In this document: positions 45,516 to 56,600 of the stretch, in pieces
Position numbering within the stretch: position 1 is the stretch's first letter
Layout of the letters: every line of letters starts with the position of its first letter
Origin: Aphelocoma coerulescens
Taxonomy: Eukaryota; Chordata; Aves; Passeriformes; Corvidae
NCBI RefSeq assembly: GCF_041296385.1
Contig: NC_091014.1
Coordinates: forward strand, 18,451,578-18,515,577
DNA: 64,000 bases
Direction: 5' to 3'
Position numbers and translations under genes: made by a program
Notes under the pieces: model-generated
The model's database searches: none
Told to the model about the DNA's origin: nothing
Seen by the model: only the letters and a program-made list of their open reading frames with translations

Positions 45516-48500
45516 CCTTCATTCTGGAGGCTCTCATGATGATTTAGATTCTGTAAGAATAGCATAAATAATTCTGTTTAAAATAAAGCCCATGGAAATC
45601 ACACTGTGGCAATGCAGTTTTGCCAAGATTGAAGTCTACAATGATAGAGACACAATGGCTTTTCAGAGAGGGAACAGCAGGACAGCTCATATGTGAGTGG
45701 TTGCTCTGAGACTGCCAAAAGAGATCTAATTCCATCTTTTTCCATCCAGCAAAATTATGTAGCACAAGAGGTTTTGTAAACTGCAGAAGCATTAATTCAG
45801 ATAGCTTCCTACATACTGCAGGGGAGAATGTAGCTGTGTACTGGGAAAAGCTAGAAAAAATAGATGTGTAAGCTAAACTCACCAATAATAACTTCAGCAT
45901 AAAAGGGTTTTTTAAGCACCTGATGTTTAACAGAAACCAGGATTTTTACATTGGAACACAATATTGAACTCTTTAGTGATTTCTCACTGCAGTTTCTTGA
46001 CACTGTCCATATTCTAAAACACAACACTAGGCTAGACAGCAGCCCACTCTTTCTTAATGAGGAAAGTTTGGTCTACAGAGAAGCTCCTCTCCATAATCAG
46101 TTTACAATAGTAATTAAAATTTTAAAAAAGGAAAAAAAGCAACAAAAATCCTCTCTGCTTCTTCCTGCTAGCATACCAATGATTAGATCGTAATTTTAAT
46201 ACAAAATGCAAAATAAAAAGGAGAAAAAAATCCAAGGACATTTAAACTTGAAATATGTTCCTAAGAAAGTGCTAAAAAATGAATCAAGATGCATTTGTCT
46301 AAAATTTCAAGGGGCAAGAAAGGATGATTAAAAACCTAAAGGATCTTTTTGTGCATGATCATGAATACTGATTTTTCTGACTCATCTTCATCCCTATGGA
46401 GAGAGAAGAAATAAGCATGTTTTCTATTGGGATCTTAGTTTAAAATGCATCCATGTGGGATTTAAGTCCCAACGGCCGACTGGAACATGAAAAACAAATA
46501 GCATTTTTCATCTCAAGACAGAAATGTATCTCCATTTTTTTCTGATATTCTAATGTAAGATAAAGGTCATTGGATTTTGCATAGCAATGCAAATAACAAG
46601 AAAGCAAAGCAATTAAAGTCTGCACTGAACAAGAATAAGCATTGACATCTATTTTTCATTTACCAGAAAGAAAAATTATAGTGACATTATTGATATTATT
46701 AGTAAAGAGATAGTTTTTTGCAACATTTTCAAATAGATTTTCAAATATTTTCTAGAGGTTATTTTTTTATTTACTATTCTTATATTTGTTAAACAAATGG
46801 AAATTATCCCCAGCTGATATTAACCTGATATTAAGCTGATATGGGTTGGCATTTTTAGTTTCTTAACCTGTGACAATTTTGTTAAGAATTAGAATTCCAC
46901 CATCACAATTAACACAGAGGTGACATTCTGTGGCAATTTGTGTCTTCATAATATACCTAAATCTATTAACAGTATCTCAAACTAAACACTTTGTCTTCCT
47001 GTTAGAATCCTTCTCAAACTAGACTTAATATCACATATTATTCCTTCAGATTTATTTCTCTGTGAGGTGTCTCTGGAGGCAGAGAAATAAAAATACACAA
47101 TACAAATTAACATGCAAGAATCACAACTACCTCTACAGAAAAAAAATATACTTTTTTATAAATTAAATTCTAGCTAAAATGTCACATACTATAGGTACCG
47201 GAGCCCTTGGTACTGCAAAGTTCATAACTTCAAACTCTTAAAACTCTTCTCATCAAGGCGTGTTCAGTTCTGAAATAGACACCTCGCTCTGTAAACAGTG
47301 AGGGCAGATGCTTTTATTTCTCTCCCAGAATCTCAAAAAGTCAACAAAACTCTTGTTTGAGACAGCAGAAATAACTGCTATTCTATAAACTGTTCACTTT
47401 TCCATATTGGAGCTACATAAATGTGAAAGGAACCTGGACTTGATCCTGAGTCTTAGGAGCTTTTCCAGCAAAATGGACATAATTGCCTGACTAATGAGAA
47501 ATCCTGTATCCAAGACAAACTAGATCTTGAGTGTTTTTTTCCCAGATATTGTCATATCATTTGGCAAAAGAAATATATTTCTGTTTCATAAAACTAATGA
47601 TTATTGTCCAAGTTTGTTTAATGCCAGAATTCATTTTTTATTTTAATGGGCTGAAGAGTCTTCTCTAAAGGCTAATTAAACTTTTAATAGTCATCATTAT
47701 AAGTGTATTGAAGAGTAATGAAGATTATTGTACTGCCAATGTATTGTGTCCTGGGAATTCCCTATATTAAGAGCAGTCACAGAACGGGAGTATTGCAAAG
47801 CACCATTATAAAGTTTTGCACAGCTCTTTTGCTCTGGCATCCAGGGTGTAAAGGCTCCGTTGACTACTAGCAGTATGTCTGAATGAAGCTGTCACAATCA
47901 CTCTAGAACTAGCTTACAGAATTTCTGGAGCCATGTTTTCCAAAACTAGGGCATATGTTTTAGCCCTTTGCAATCAATGACATCTCCTTGTATCCTTCAG
48001 TGTGAGAACATGAAAATAGAAAGTGAAAGGAAAAACTGTACCAAGACCATAAAAGCATATTGAGGACCTCAATTCTAATTTTGTATAAAACCAACCCCAG
48101 GCTAGGGTGAGGAAACACACTAATGCAAAATGCAGACTTTGAACAATAGTTTCTGAGTCAGTGCCAATAACACTGTAAAAACAGCTGTAAAAGCAAAACA
48201 TAGGTAAACAAAGAACAAAAATGAAAAAAACAAAACCCAAACCAAGCAAACCAAAAAACCCAGAACAAAATAACACCAAAACAAATGAACTAAAGTCATA
48301 AACACCTAAACTGTTCCCCTCTGGCAACACTCCATAAATATGTCTGCACTTGTCCTCTCATGTGCTGAACGCTTTAGAATAGAAAACATATCCTATTTCT
48401 CTCACTGGAGAGAAAGTTCAGCTGATGACTGAGTTAAAATAAGCACCTTGTATTTAACTGTGTTTATTTACAAACGGAAATTAACGCACATTTTAGAGAT

Positions 48501-50235
48501 TAAATATTGTTTGGTAATTGTTGTCATTGTCATTGTTTTTTTTTTTTTCTATTTCCTAGTGAAAATTATTCACTTTGAGGTCCTTGCCAAGAATTAAATG
48601 GACCAGAAAAAAGTCTATGTTCAATTTATGATGATGATTAAATTGGTTACCACTCATTTGTGACTATTCTAAATTATATTCTTCATTTTAATAAATGCTC
48701 AAATATTCTTTGATTCCTATGCATCCTGTGCAATTCATTAATTCCACTGGAAGGAGAGAAAAAACCCATAAGAAAAGACATAAAGAAAAAAATGCTTTTT
48801 TACAAAAGCCTATTTTAACCTTAAGGGAAAACAAGCAAAGTAAATCCAATTTTAGGCATCCCTTCCGATTCTCCACTCTTAGTGTTGAGTTTCTAATTGA
48901 AAAGATTTCCCCAAAGTACATGATATTAGAGCAATGATATGGGTTAATTGCAGAATTTATTGGGTGGTGATATGGAAAAATTAACATGCATCACTGTGTA
49001 ATTCAAATAATTTTCTGTGGAAATCCTACAAAATAATCTCAATTTTAATGTAGAATAATGTAAGTTTTTTTCAATATCAATTAAGAATGACATTTCACAA
49101 GCCTTGCTGGGAGTTGCATATCCTGATACCACTGAAAGTCAGTATGAGTTGGCGTCTATTCTTCCTACAATCCCAGAAAAACACTGAATTCAGTGGTTTC
49201 GGGTACAACCTCAAAAAAATGGACAAGAAAACAGGCACCTCCATTCAGCAAATTGCTCAGTTCTAAAATAGTCCCTGTCCTGGGTTTGAGAAAGACAAGT
49301 ACCATAGAGGCAGAGGTTTGAAATATGGTTCAGCATTACCTTAATTAATCTCTTGGCTTTTCTTCAAGTTTAGACAATTTGGAAGACAGGGAGGGTGGTT
49401 GTCTTTTTACATAAGTATCTGGGAAACCCTGCAGTATGCCAAATTTTTACTTTTTTTTGATGTTTTCAGTGACACTGTTATAGGATTTAATAAGCATGTT
49501 ACTTTCACCATTTAGTCTTCTCAATGTTAATATTTAAACATTCTTTTCCTTTCTTAACAACCCTAAAGAGCATTTTGAAAAAAAAAAAAAAAGGCATGAA
49601 TGAGATATTTTGATTTTGTTTTCTTGTCAAACAGAAGAAAATGAGAAACTAATATACGTTAGATAAAAAATTGCTTGGTTCTATTCCGTAGCCCTTTCTC
49701 CTTTGAGAATTTTTTTCCTACACCCACAGCTCCCTACTTTTGTTTTAAAAATGCTCTAACATTAAGGTTGTTGCTGCTGACACAGTACTAAATTTTGTGA
49801 CCATGGGCCTCTGACTGAAATTATTTGCTGTACTTCTTTCAGGAGCAGGGATCTTTTCTTTTGATTTTCAATTGATACCTTTTTAGATTTAATATTTCAT
49901 AAAAGTCTTGATGTAATCTAGGGATTAGTTATGTGCATAAATGATAACAGCTAGAATTTGAATCAAGTGCAGTTATTCATTACAAATTTTATAACTGACA
50001 CCAATTTATACTTTATCCACCACACACTTGTCTTGAACCTCCATCTTGTGTTTTCCCTTTCTATCCTGCTTATTAAAATTATATAGTAAAAGAATAAACA
50101 CAGTTAGAAAGTTGACTTGTCACTTTGCTTGTTTTCTTTTTCATCAGAGAGTGCAAGAAACTTTGTTAGATGAAATTGCCCTGGGATTTTACTCTAGTTC
50201 TTATGTCATATTTGGCATATGATACAAAAGAAGTG

Positions 50236-50465
50236 GCAGATGTGAAAGCTGATAAAACAAGAGAGGTCTGAAATTGAGACAATTCCCTCTCCTGGTAGTT
50301 AGACAGTGCACTCCATGAGCAAGAAACACACTAAGATTATGAGTTTGACTTATTTGGTCAAGGTGAAAATATTTGCAAATGTTTTCTGGGAACACCAGGA
50401 GGTACTGCCATAAGTTTGCACCCAGGAGGGTTTGGTTGCAATTGCTAGCGGCAATATCACCAATC
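50236..50465 (+). repeat. Possible old repeat, copy 2
   Basis: The partner of 45324-45515, with the same block order and about 40 extra bases in the middle. It could be an ancient dispersed repeat or an old segmental duplication; the family was not recognised. Confidence 0.35.
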
Positions 50466-51067
50466 TATCTCAGAGCCCTTGCACTTGTTTAACAACAGCA
50501 GGAGAAAAAGTGAGCTTGCAGATGACCTAGTGCTGACAAGAGCTGTTGCATTTGTGTATAGCAGAGGGGACACCTGTTTTCCCTTGAAGTTAAATGCTGT
50601 CATTCTGAAAATAAAAAAGTTGAAAGAAAAAGTAGTAATATCAGGGTCAGACATGTTCTTTCTAATGAAAGAACCTAGCCAACATGATACATCACAGAAT
50701 TTGTTCCACTGCTTCCAGCATGAGGACAGTAAACCTAAAAATTGCAATAATTTCCTGATAAATATTTGATTTGAACATCTACACAGAAGATGGACATTTC
50801 AGCACAGTGTGAATTCTAGATCAATCATATTTCTCTATATGGCCTTTAGATATACTGTAGAGACTCAATTTAATTAAGATAGATCAACTCAGAACAATTA
50901 AATGAGTAAATTCAGATGAAAATTTTATTACAGCATACACACATTTAACACATGTATGCAAGTACATTGGTTGTTTGAATGTACTTTTTGTACCGAATTT
51001 CTTCTGCTGTTTTCTTAAATCTGTATATTGGGTCATTTATATTTATGTATCAAATATAAAGTAGAGT

Positions 51068-51890
51068 ATCATAGACTCATAGAATAGTTTAGGTTGGAAG
51101 GTTTCCCTGAAACTGGTGCAGTAGCTTGCACTTGGTTTGGTTAAAGCTTATGAGGTTCCCATGTGTCCATTTCTTAGTCCTGTCCAGGTCCCTGTGGATG
51201 GCATCCCATCCTTCAGGAACATCAACTGCACAACTCAGCTTGGTGCCATCTGCAAACTTGCTGAAGGTGCACTCAATTCCTTCATCTACACCATTCATAA
51301 CAGTATTAAACAGAACTGCTCCCAACACAAATTAATCCTGCCATGAGGAACATCACTTATGACTGATCTCCGTCTGGACATCGAGCCACTGATCCCTGCT
51401 TTTTTGATGTGATGATTCAAGCAATTCTTCATCCACTGAACAGTCACCCATTGAATCCATTTCTCTCCAATTTAGAGAGAAGGATGTTGTAGGGGCCATG
51501 TCAAAGGCTTTGCAAATAAATTGCATCTGTAGCCATTCCCTTGCCCACTGATAGTCACCCCACCAGAGAAGGCCACTAGGCTGGTGACACAGAACTTGCC
51601 CTTGGTGAAACCGTTCTGGCTGACACAAATTACCTCCCTGTTCTCCATGTGCCTTAGCTTAAGCTTCCAGCAGGGTCTGTTCCATGATTGTCCCAGGCAC
51701 AGTGGTGAGGCTGACAAGTTGGTAATTCCCAGACTACTCCTTTCACTCTTTTATAAAAATGAGATGTGATATTTCCAGTTTGTCCAGTCACCTGGGACTT
51801 GACCTGACTGCCACGACTTTCAAATATCAAGGAGAGTGGCTTGGCAACTGCATCAACCAATTCTGTCAGGACTCTGGGAGAAGTAGTATA
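51068..51890 (-). mobile_element. CR1 LINE fragment with reverse transcriptase
   Basis: A minus-strand CR1. The 3' tail near 51068 shows ATCATAGACTCATAGAATAG and GGTTGGAAGG. Almost at once (about 51105) it jumps into ORF2, so the 3' UTR and part of the ORF2 end are deleted. Moving up it covers the RT palm (51089-51328) and upstream RT (to about 51890), including the segment with S-R-G-S-Q-V-K-S-Q-V-T-G. Several stops and frameshifts split the RT. Confidence 0.9.
51089..51328 (-). pseudogene. CR1 reverse transcriptase palm fragment, catalytic Asp lost
   Basis: A 79-codon open part of the RT palm: a G-x-V-L-F-N segment, D-E-G-I-E-C, then the active-site box. CR1 elements carry F-A-D-D here; this copy reads F-A-D-G. 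The codon at 51247-51245 is GGC, one A-to-G change from an Asp codon. Loss of the second catalytic aspartate would abolish polymerase activity even if the frame were intact. D-L-D-R and a K-C-K motif follow, as in CR1. Confidence 0.8.
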
Positions 51891-52089
51891 TCAAATACAC
51901 ATGTTTTTTTAGATTCTGAAGTTCCTTAGGTTAAACCTAGAAGAGCATGTGGAAATATTTTGCAATTATACAAAAATAAATAGAAGAGATTAATAAAGTT
52001 ACTGGTGTCCTTGGGGTTGAAATCTTTAGAATTAACACTTTCATTTCCTTTTCACTGTAAATTTTGTAAATTTCATTTTCATTTTTCTT
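51891..52089. other. Spacer between two CR1 copies
   Basis: AT-rich sequence with no recognised feature; it separates CR1 copies in opposite orientation. Confidence 0.5.
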
Positions 52090-52547
52090 CATCTCTTTCT
52101 CCAGAGAAGGGCAACAAAGCTGATGAAGGGTCTGCAACACAAGTCTTCTAGAACTGGCTGAGGAAGCTGGGGGTGTTTAGCCTGGAGAAGAGGAAATTCA
52201 GGGGTGACCTTATTGCTCTCTATGACTTCCAGAAAGGCGGTCAGCAAGGTAGAGGTTGGTTAATTCTCCCAGAAAACCAGTGACAGGACAAGAGGACACA
52301 GTCCTAAGATGCCCCAGGGGACATTTAGGTTGGACATTAGGAAGAATTTCTTCACAGACAGGCTGATTGAGCATTGGAATGGCTGCCCAGGGAGGCAGTG
52401 GAGTCACCATCACTGGAGGTGTTTAAGGAGAGACTGGATGTGTTACTGAGTGCCATGGCCTGGTTGACAAGGTGGTGTTCAGTCACAGGTTGGACTTGAT
52501 GATCCCAGAGGTCCTTTACAACCTGACTGATCCCGTGATTCTATGAC
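52090..52547 (+). mobile_element. CR1 LINE 3' fragment
   Basis: A plus-strand CR1 3' end: GAGAAGGGCAACAAAGCTGA, TTTAGCCTGGAGAAGAGGAA, GGACATTAGGAAGAATTTCT, ATGGCTGCCCAGGGAGGCAG, GAGGTCCTTTACAACCTGA, then TGATTCTATGA at the 3' terminus. It is 5'-truncated near 52090, the usual fate of CR1 insertions, and looks comparatively young. Confidence 0.95.
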
Positions 52548-53454
52548 TTCTTCAGTTTTTCCCCTTAATTCCTTGAACTTCCTGATCTTCTCTAAGTTGT
52601 TTCAACTTTCAGTTCTTTGTCTATCCTGGACGTGAGATTATCTGTCTGCTTGTCTGTCTATCCATATTCATAATTATTTCCTGAATATGCATATTCTTAA
52701 TTATATTCATATACCAGAAGATAAGATCAGTGTCTAGTCTATTTAGGCATTTGGACAGGAGAAAAAGCAGTAAACAATTTTATTGAAGGTAGGAGTGTTA
52801 CTTCTTTGCTATCAGGTACAGAAAAGAGATTTTTAGCTGGAGTCCAGTGGCTGGCAATCCTCCAAAAATTCCTTTTGGAGCCTTGTACAGATCAGTCGCT
52901 CCAGGAATATTATAACTTGCTGCCTATTTCATGGCTGGCTTGCCCTGACACTCAATGCCAGGGTAGAAAAAGGGATGCAGTGAGGTTGTCTTTGATCATT
53001 GTGTGTATGAAACAGTAAAGTTCCCTGTGCTACAAAGTTCAGGAAACAGAAACTCAATTAATTAATAAAATATGTTTTTTTTCTTTGGTGATTTTTTGAG
53101 ACTGATTGAAGGAATGAGGGAAGCTCCCTCTCTTACCTCTCTTTTCAGCTTTTAGATAGAGTGCAGTCCACAGTAACCAGTTTGAGATGGTTATGGAGGT
53201 ACATTTGATGTTTTATTTCTCCATTTATAAGAAACGCCATACTGGGCCAAGACAAGATAGGGTACCTTAATTATGTTTTACAGGATACTTGCAAAGAAGA
53301 ACTTCTGAACAGACCAGAAATACCTTATAGAAAATGGGACATAAATGCAAGAAGAGTAGTCCAAATAGCTATTTTAGAGATATCATCAATCAGAAAACAT
53401 CCAACTCTGGCAGAGTCTATGGCTGCCCCAAAGGAAGTGCTTAAATAAACTAAA
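52548..53454. other. Unassigned AT-rich DNA
   Basis: Nothing recognised; ends at the start of the pyrimidine microsatellite. Confidence 0.5.
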
Positions 53455-53539
53455 CCCTTTCTCTTTCTCTTTCTCTTTCTCTTTCTCTTTCTCTTTCTCT
53501 TTCTCTTTCTCTTTCTCTTTCTCTTTCTCTTTCTCTTTC

Positions 53540-53592
<53 letters not shown>

Positions 53593-53605
53593 TTATCTTT
53601 CTCTT
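53455..53605. repeat. (TTTCTC)n hexamer microsatellite
   Basis: About 20 near-perfect TTTCTC hexamers with a few TTTC/TC variants near the right end. Bases 53455-53594 are uninterrupted pyrimidines on the plus strand (140 bases). Confidence 0.95.
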
Positions 53606-56600
53606 CATCACTTTCCTCTTTTTCATTTTCCTTACTCCCCTTGCTTTTTGGATTTTTTTATTCTAAGTGTTTTTCTCCCAGAGAAAGAATTGTTTGTTCA
53701 TTGAACATTCAGAGGAAGGTTTTTGGAACCGATCTTAAAACACTCACTATTTTATGCTTATGTTATGACAACAAAAAATCCTATGCAAAAAGTACAAAAT
53801 CTTTGTATTTCATAGTGATTTTCACAGTCAAACTGAATGTTGATCATCTATTTGCCTTGTTTCTTTCTTCTCTTCCATTCTTTGAGAATTGCACCATAAC
53901 TTATAGATAAGATTCATAAGGATATGTAAAATGAAGTATTCTTTAAAGTGAAAATTAATCCAGTAAAAATATGTTAGAAAGGGATCAACTGTTATGTAAA
54001 CAATGCAATCAATCAATATGTGAGGAAGTAAGTTCAAAGCATAACTCTTAAAATAATGTTTTTCTTTTATTCTAGATTGATGGTATGGGTAAGAACCAAG
54101 AGAGCATTCTAGGGTGGCATAATCTGTGCATTACATGAAAATTGTATCACTCTGCATTAATTTTAGTCCATAGTATAGAAGCTATATCCAGCACAAGTTG
54201 GAAATTGGAAATCTCTGCTCAGACATGCTGAAGTGAAAAAGAGACATAAGACAGAATAAGTAAGTTTTGCCTTGGAATAATTTGATCCTCAAAGTTGTGA
54301 TCACCTTCCCACAGAACAGGACATTGAATTTTGACACATAGATAGTGATCGCATAAATATAAATCCAATTACAAAGTTGGCTATTTGAGGTGGAAATATC
54401 TAACCTTCTTTATCAGAAATTCCATTTTAGAAATATTTCTTTTAGAAGACAAAATTATTTCTTCATTCTGTAACATAACCAAATTTTAATTTTTAACGGC
54501 AAGACATTCTATTATGTTGAAAAATTGTTGGTCCATTTATTCTTATGTGCAGAAATATGATACAGAAGTATTATGAGAGTATTTAATTGTAAAAATATTG
54601 TTTATCTTGGGTGTTACAGTAATCAGACTATTATTTTTCCTGAATATTATAAATTAGTAGTTTTTAATACAATACCTTGAGTTCTATAATTCAACTGTAA
54701 TTCCATAGAAAAACAAAACTCTACTAGCATAAGATATATGCTAGAAACATATAGAAATACAGTTTAATACAATTAAGTTTTCATTCAGAAGATAAATTGA
54801 GTGTATCTGATTTACATATACTTTTGTTCTTGTCTCTTTCTCACCCACCTGTATGAAAGCCTTACTAGTTAAGTTTTCATTTGATGTACTGTAGATTTAG
54901 CTAGACATCAAAAGGGTTCAGAAATAACTTTGAAATAAGTACAAGTAATCCCTCAAGTAATTCAGGAGTGTCTAGTTGAGCTGTTCTTTAAATGAGAAAA
55001 CAAAATAAATATATCGCTTATATCAGCCCAGGTTTTTAAATTAGAATTCTGAAATTTTATCTGATATTTTGCCTACTTCAGTAGACTTCAGGTATATAGG
55101 TAATATAGGTATCCTCCATATATATTAAAAATAAATAAAATCCCGAGAAAGAGGGAACCCACCATTCTTTAATCAGATATGCACTACTGCTCATTTTGTT
55201 TACTGATGAAGTGAGTTGGGGTTCACATGCAGGAAACATTTAAGTTAGCAAATATTAAATAGAAATATACTTTCCACTTTATTTCAAGAAGAGTTGAAAT
55301 AGATTTGCTGCACTTGGAGCTGGGCATTTGTTCTGCTCTTCTAACAAGTATAGTTGTTGCTGTAGAAAGGCTCAGAAATTCTTCAATCAAACCAGCACAA
55401 TTTAGAGCATTCCTGATAGTTCCTCCTGTATAACAAGAGCAAGCTTCTTTTCATGCAGCCTGAGGCAAATGAATGCAGCTCTCTTTAAAAAGCCTCTTGC
55501 TTTTTGAGAGCAAAATATGTGCAAATAATTTTTGACTCTTTCTTAAGATGGATGCCTGATAAATATTTAAAGTTATCAATTAATATACTTAAGATAAAAT
55601 TATTGTATTTCCTGAGAAGCCTCACATTTCCTCATATTAGGTTATAATATATATGGGTCTGAATAGATCAATGCTTTCAACTTTTGAATTCACTGTAATG
55701 ACAATGAAATGAAAACAGAAATCAAGATTACCACAGTAAAAAATCAAAGACTGAAACATCTAAAAATTTTGTCTCATACAACCATAAGCAGGAAAGAAAA
55801 AGAAAGGAAAAATTAGTCAACAATCTGGCTGTACTACAGTAAATTACTACAATATAAGGCCTTCAAAATTTTAACCCATGAAAGTAGATTAAATATGTCT
55901 GGGAAAATTTCTGACTACTGAGGCCAACTGGCACAGAGGGGAATATGTCCATGCTAATAAAGTCTCTTAATCTCCAGAATAAGGAGACTACATACAAATC
56001 ACTTGCTAAGAGTAGTTCCTGGCATGTACTGGACCCTAAATCCTGCCCAAAGATCATTTGGAAAAATGCTAGTTGGCAAAAATAAGTAATAGTTGATATT
56101 TATGACTGAAGTCCAACACCAAGGATCAGTTACTGGCCTGGTTCATTTCCTAGTACTGTAGCAGTGGAGTACTGTCAAGTGTTGAAAGATAAGGACAAAA
56201 TCCCAAGTTTGCCATCAGGCTTAAAATTTCCAGTCAAGGATCTTCAGCTAGACGGGAAATGGTTTTGGATCCATAAACTGAAGAGGTTTGTAAATTACAA
56301 GTATGGACCAGGTTCTCCTTGAAGGTGCAGGGAGAGGGCAGCATTGCAACTCAGGCAGTGGTAAAAGGAACATGCTTTGGGGGACACACTCATGAGCTGT
56401 TCTCAGGTTGTTTATAACTTGCTCATAGGCTGAAAAGGTTGACTATTTTGGTAGAAGTGTATTTTTCACAAAGTGATCCAAATTAAAAGTCTTTAATTAG
56501 TGACTTGAGTTTAAATTGACTTAGTAGTTTAGTACTTTTTTTTAACAATGATTGAAACACAATGATTTCCAGAAACAGGTGGTTACAGGAACTATCTATA

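Larger units (their letters stand above)
43758..51067. other. Unassigned AT-rich DNA
   Basis: No gene recognised. It includes a 20-bp tandem duplication (44853-44892), a C/A-rich tract at about 48210-48285, poly-T near 48536-48549, and a faint pair of similar segments at 45324-45515 and 50236-50465 that may be copies of an old repeat. Confidence 0.5.

Noticed and set aside
47974..48330. 118-codon hydrophobic minus-strand frame
   Set aside because: Much of it comes from an A/C-rich low-complexity tract (48210-48285); no domain or splice context.
53455..53605. Telomere-like or CRISPR-like array
   Set aside because: It is a plain hexamer microsatellite with no spacers and no TTAGGG units.
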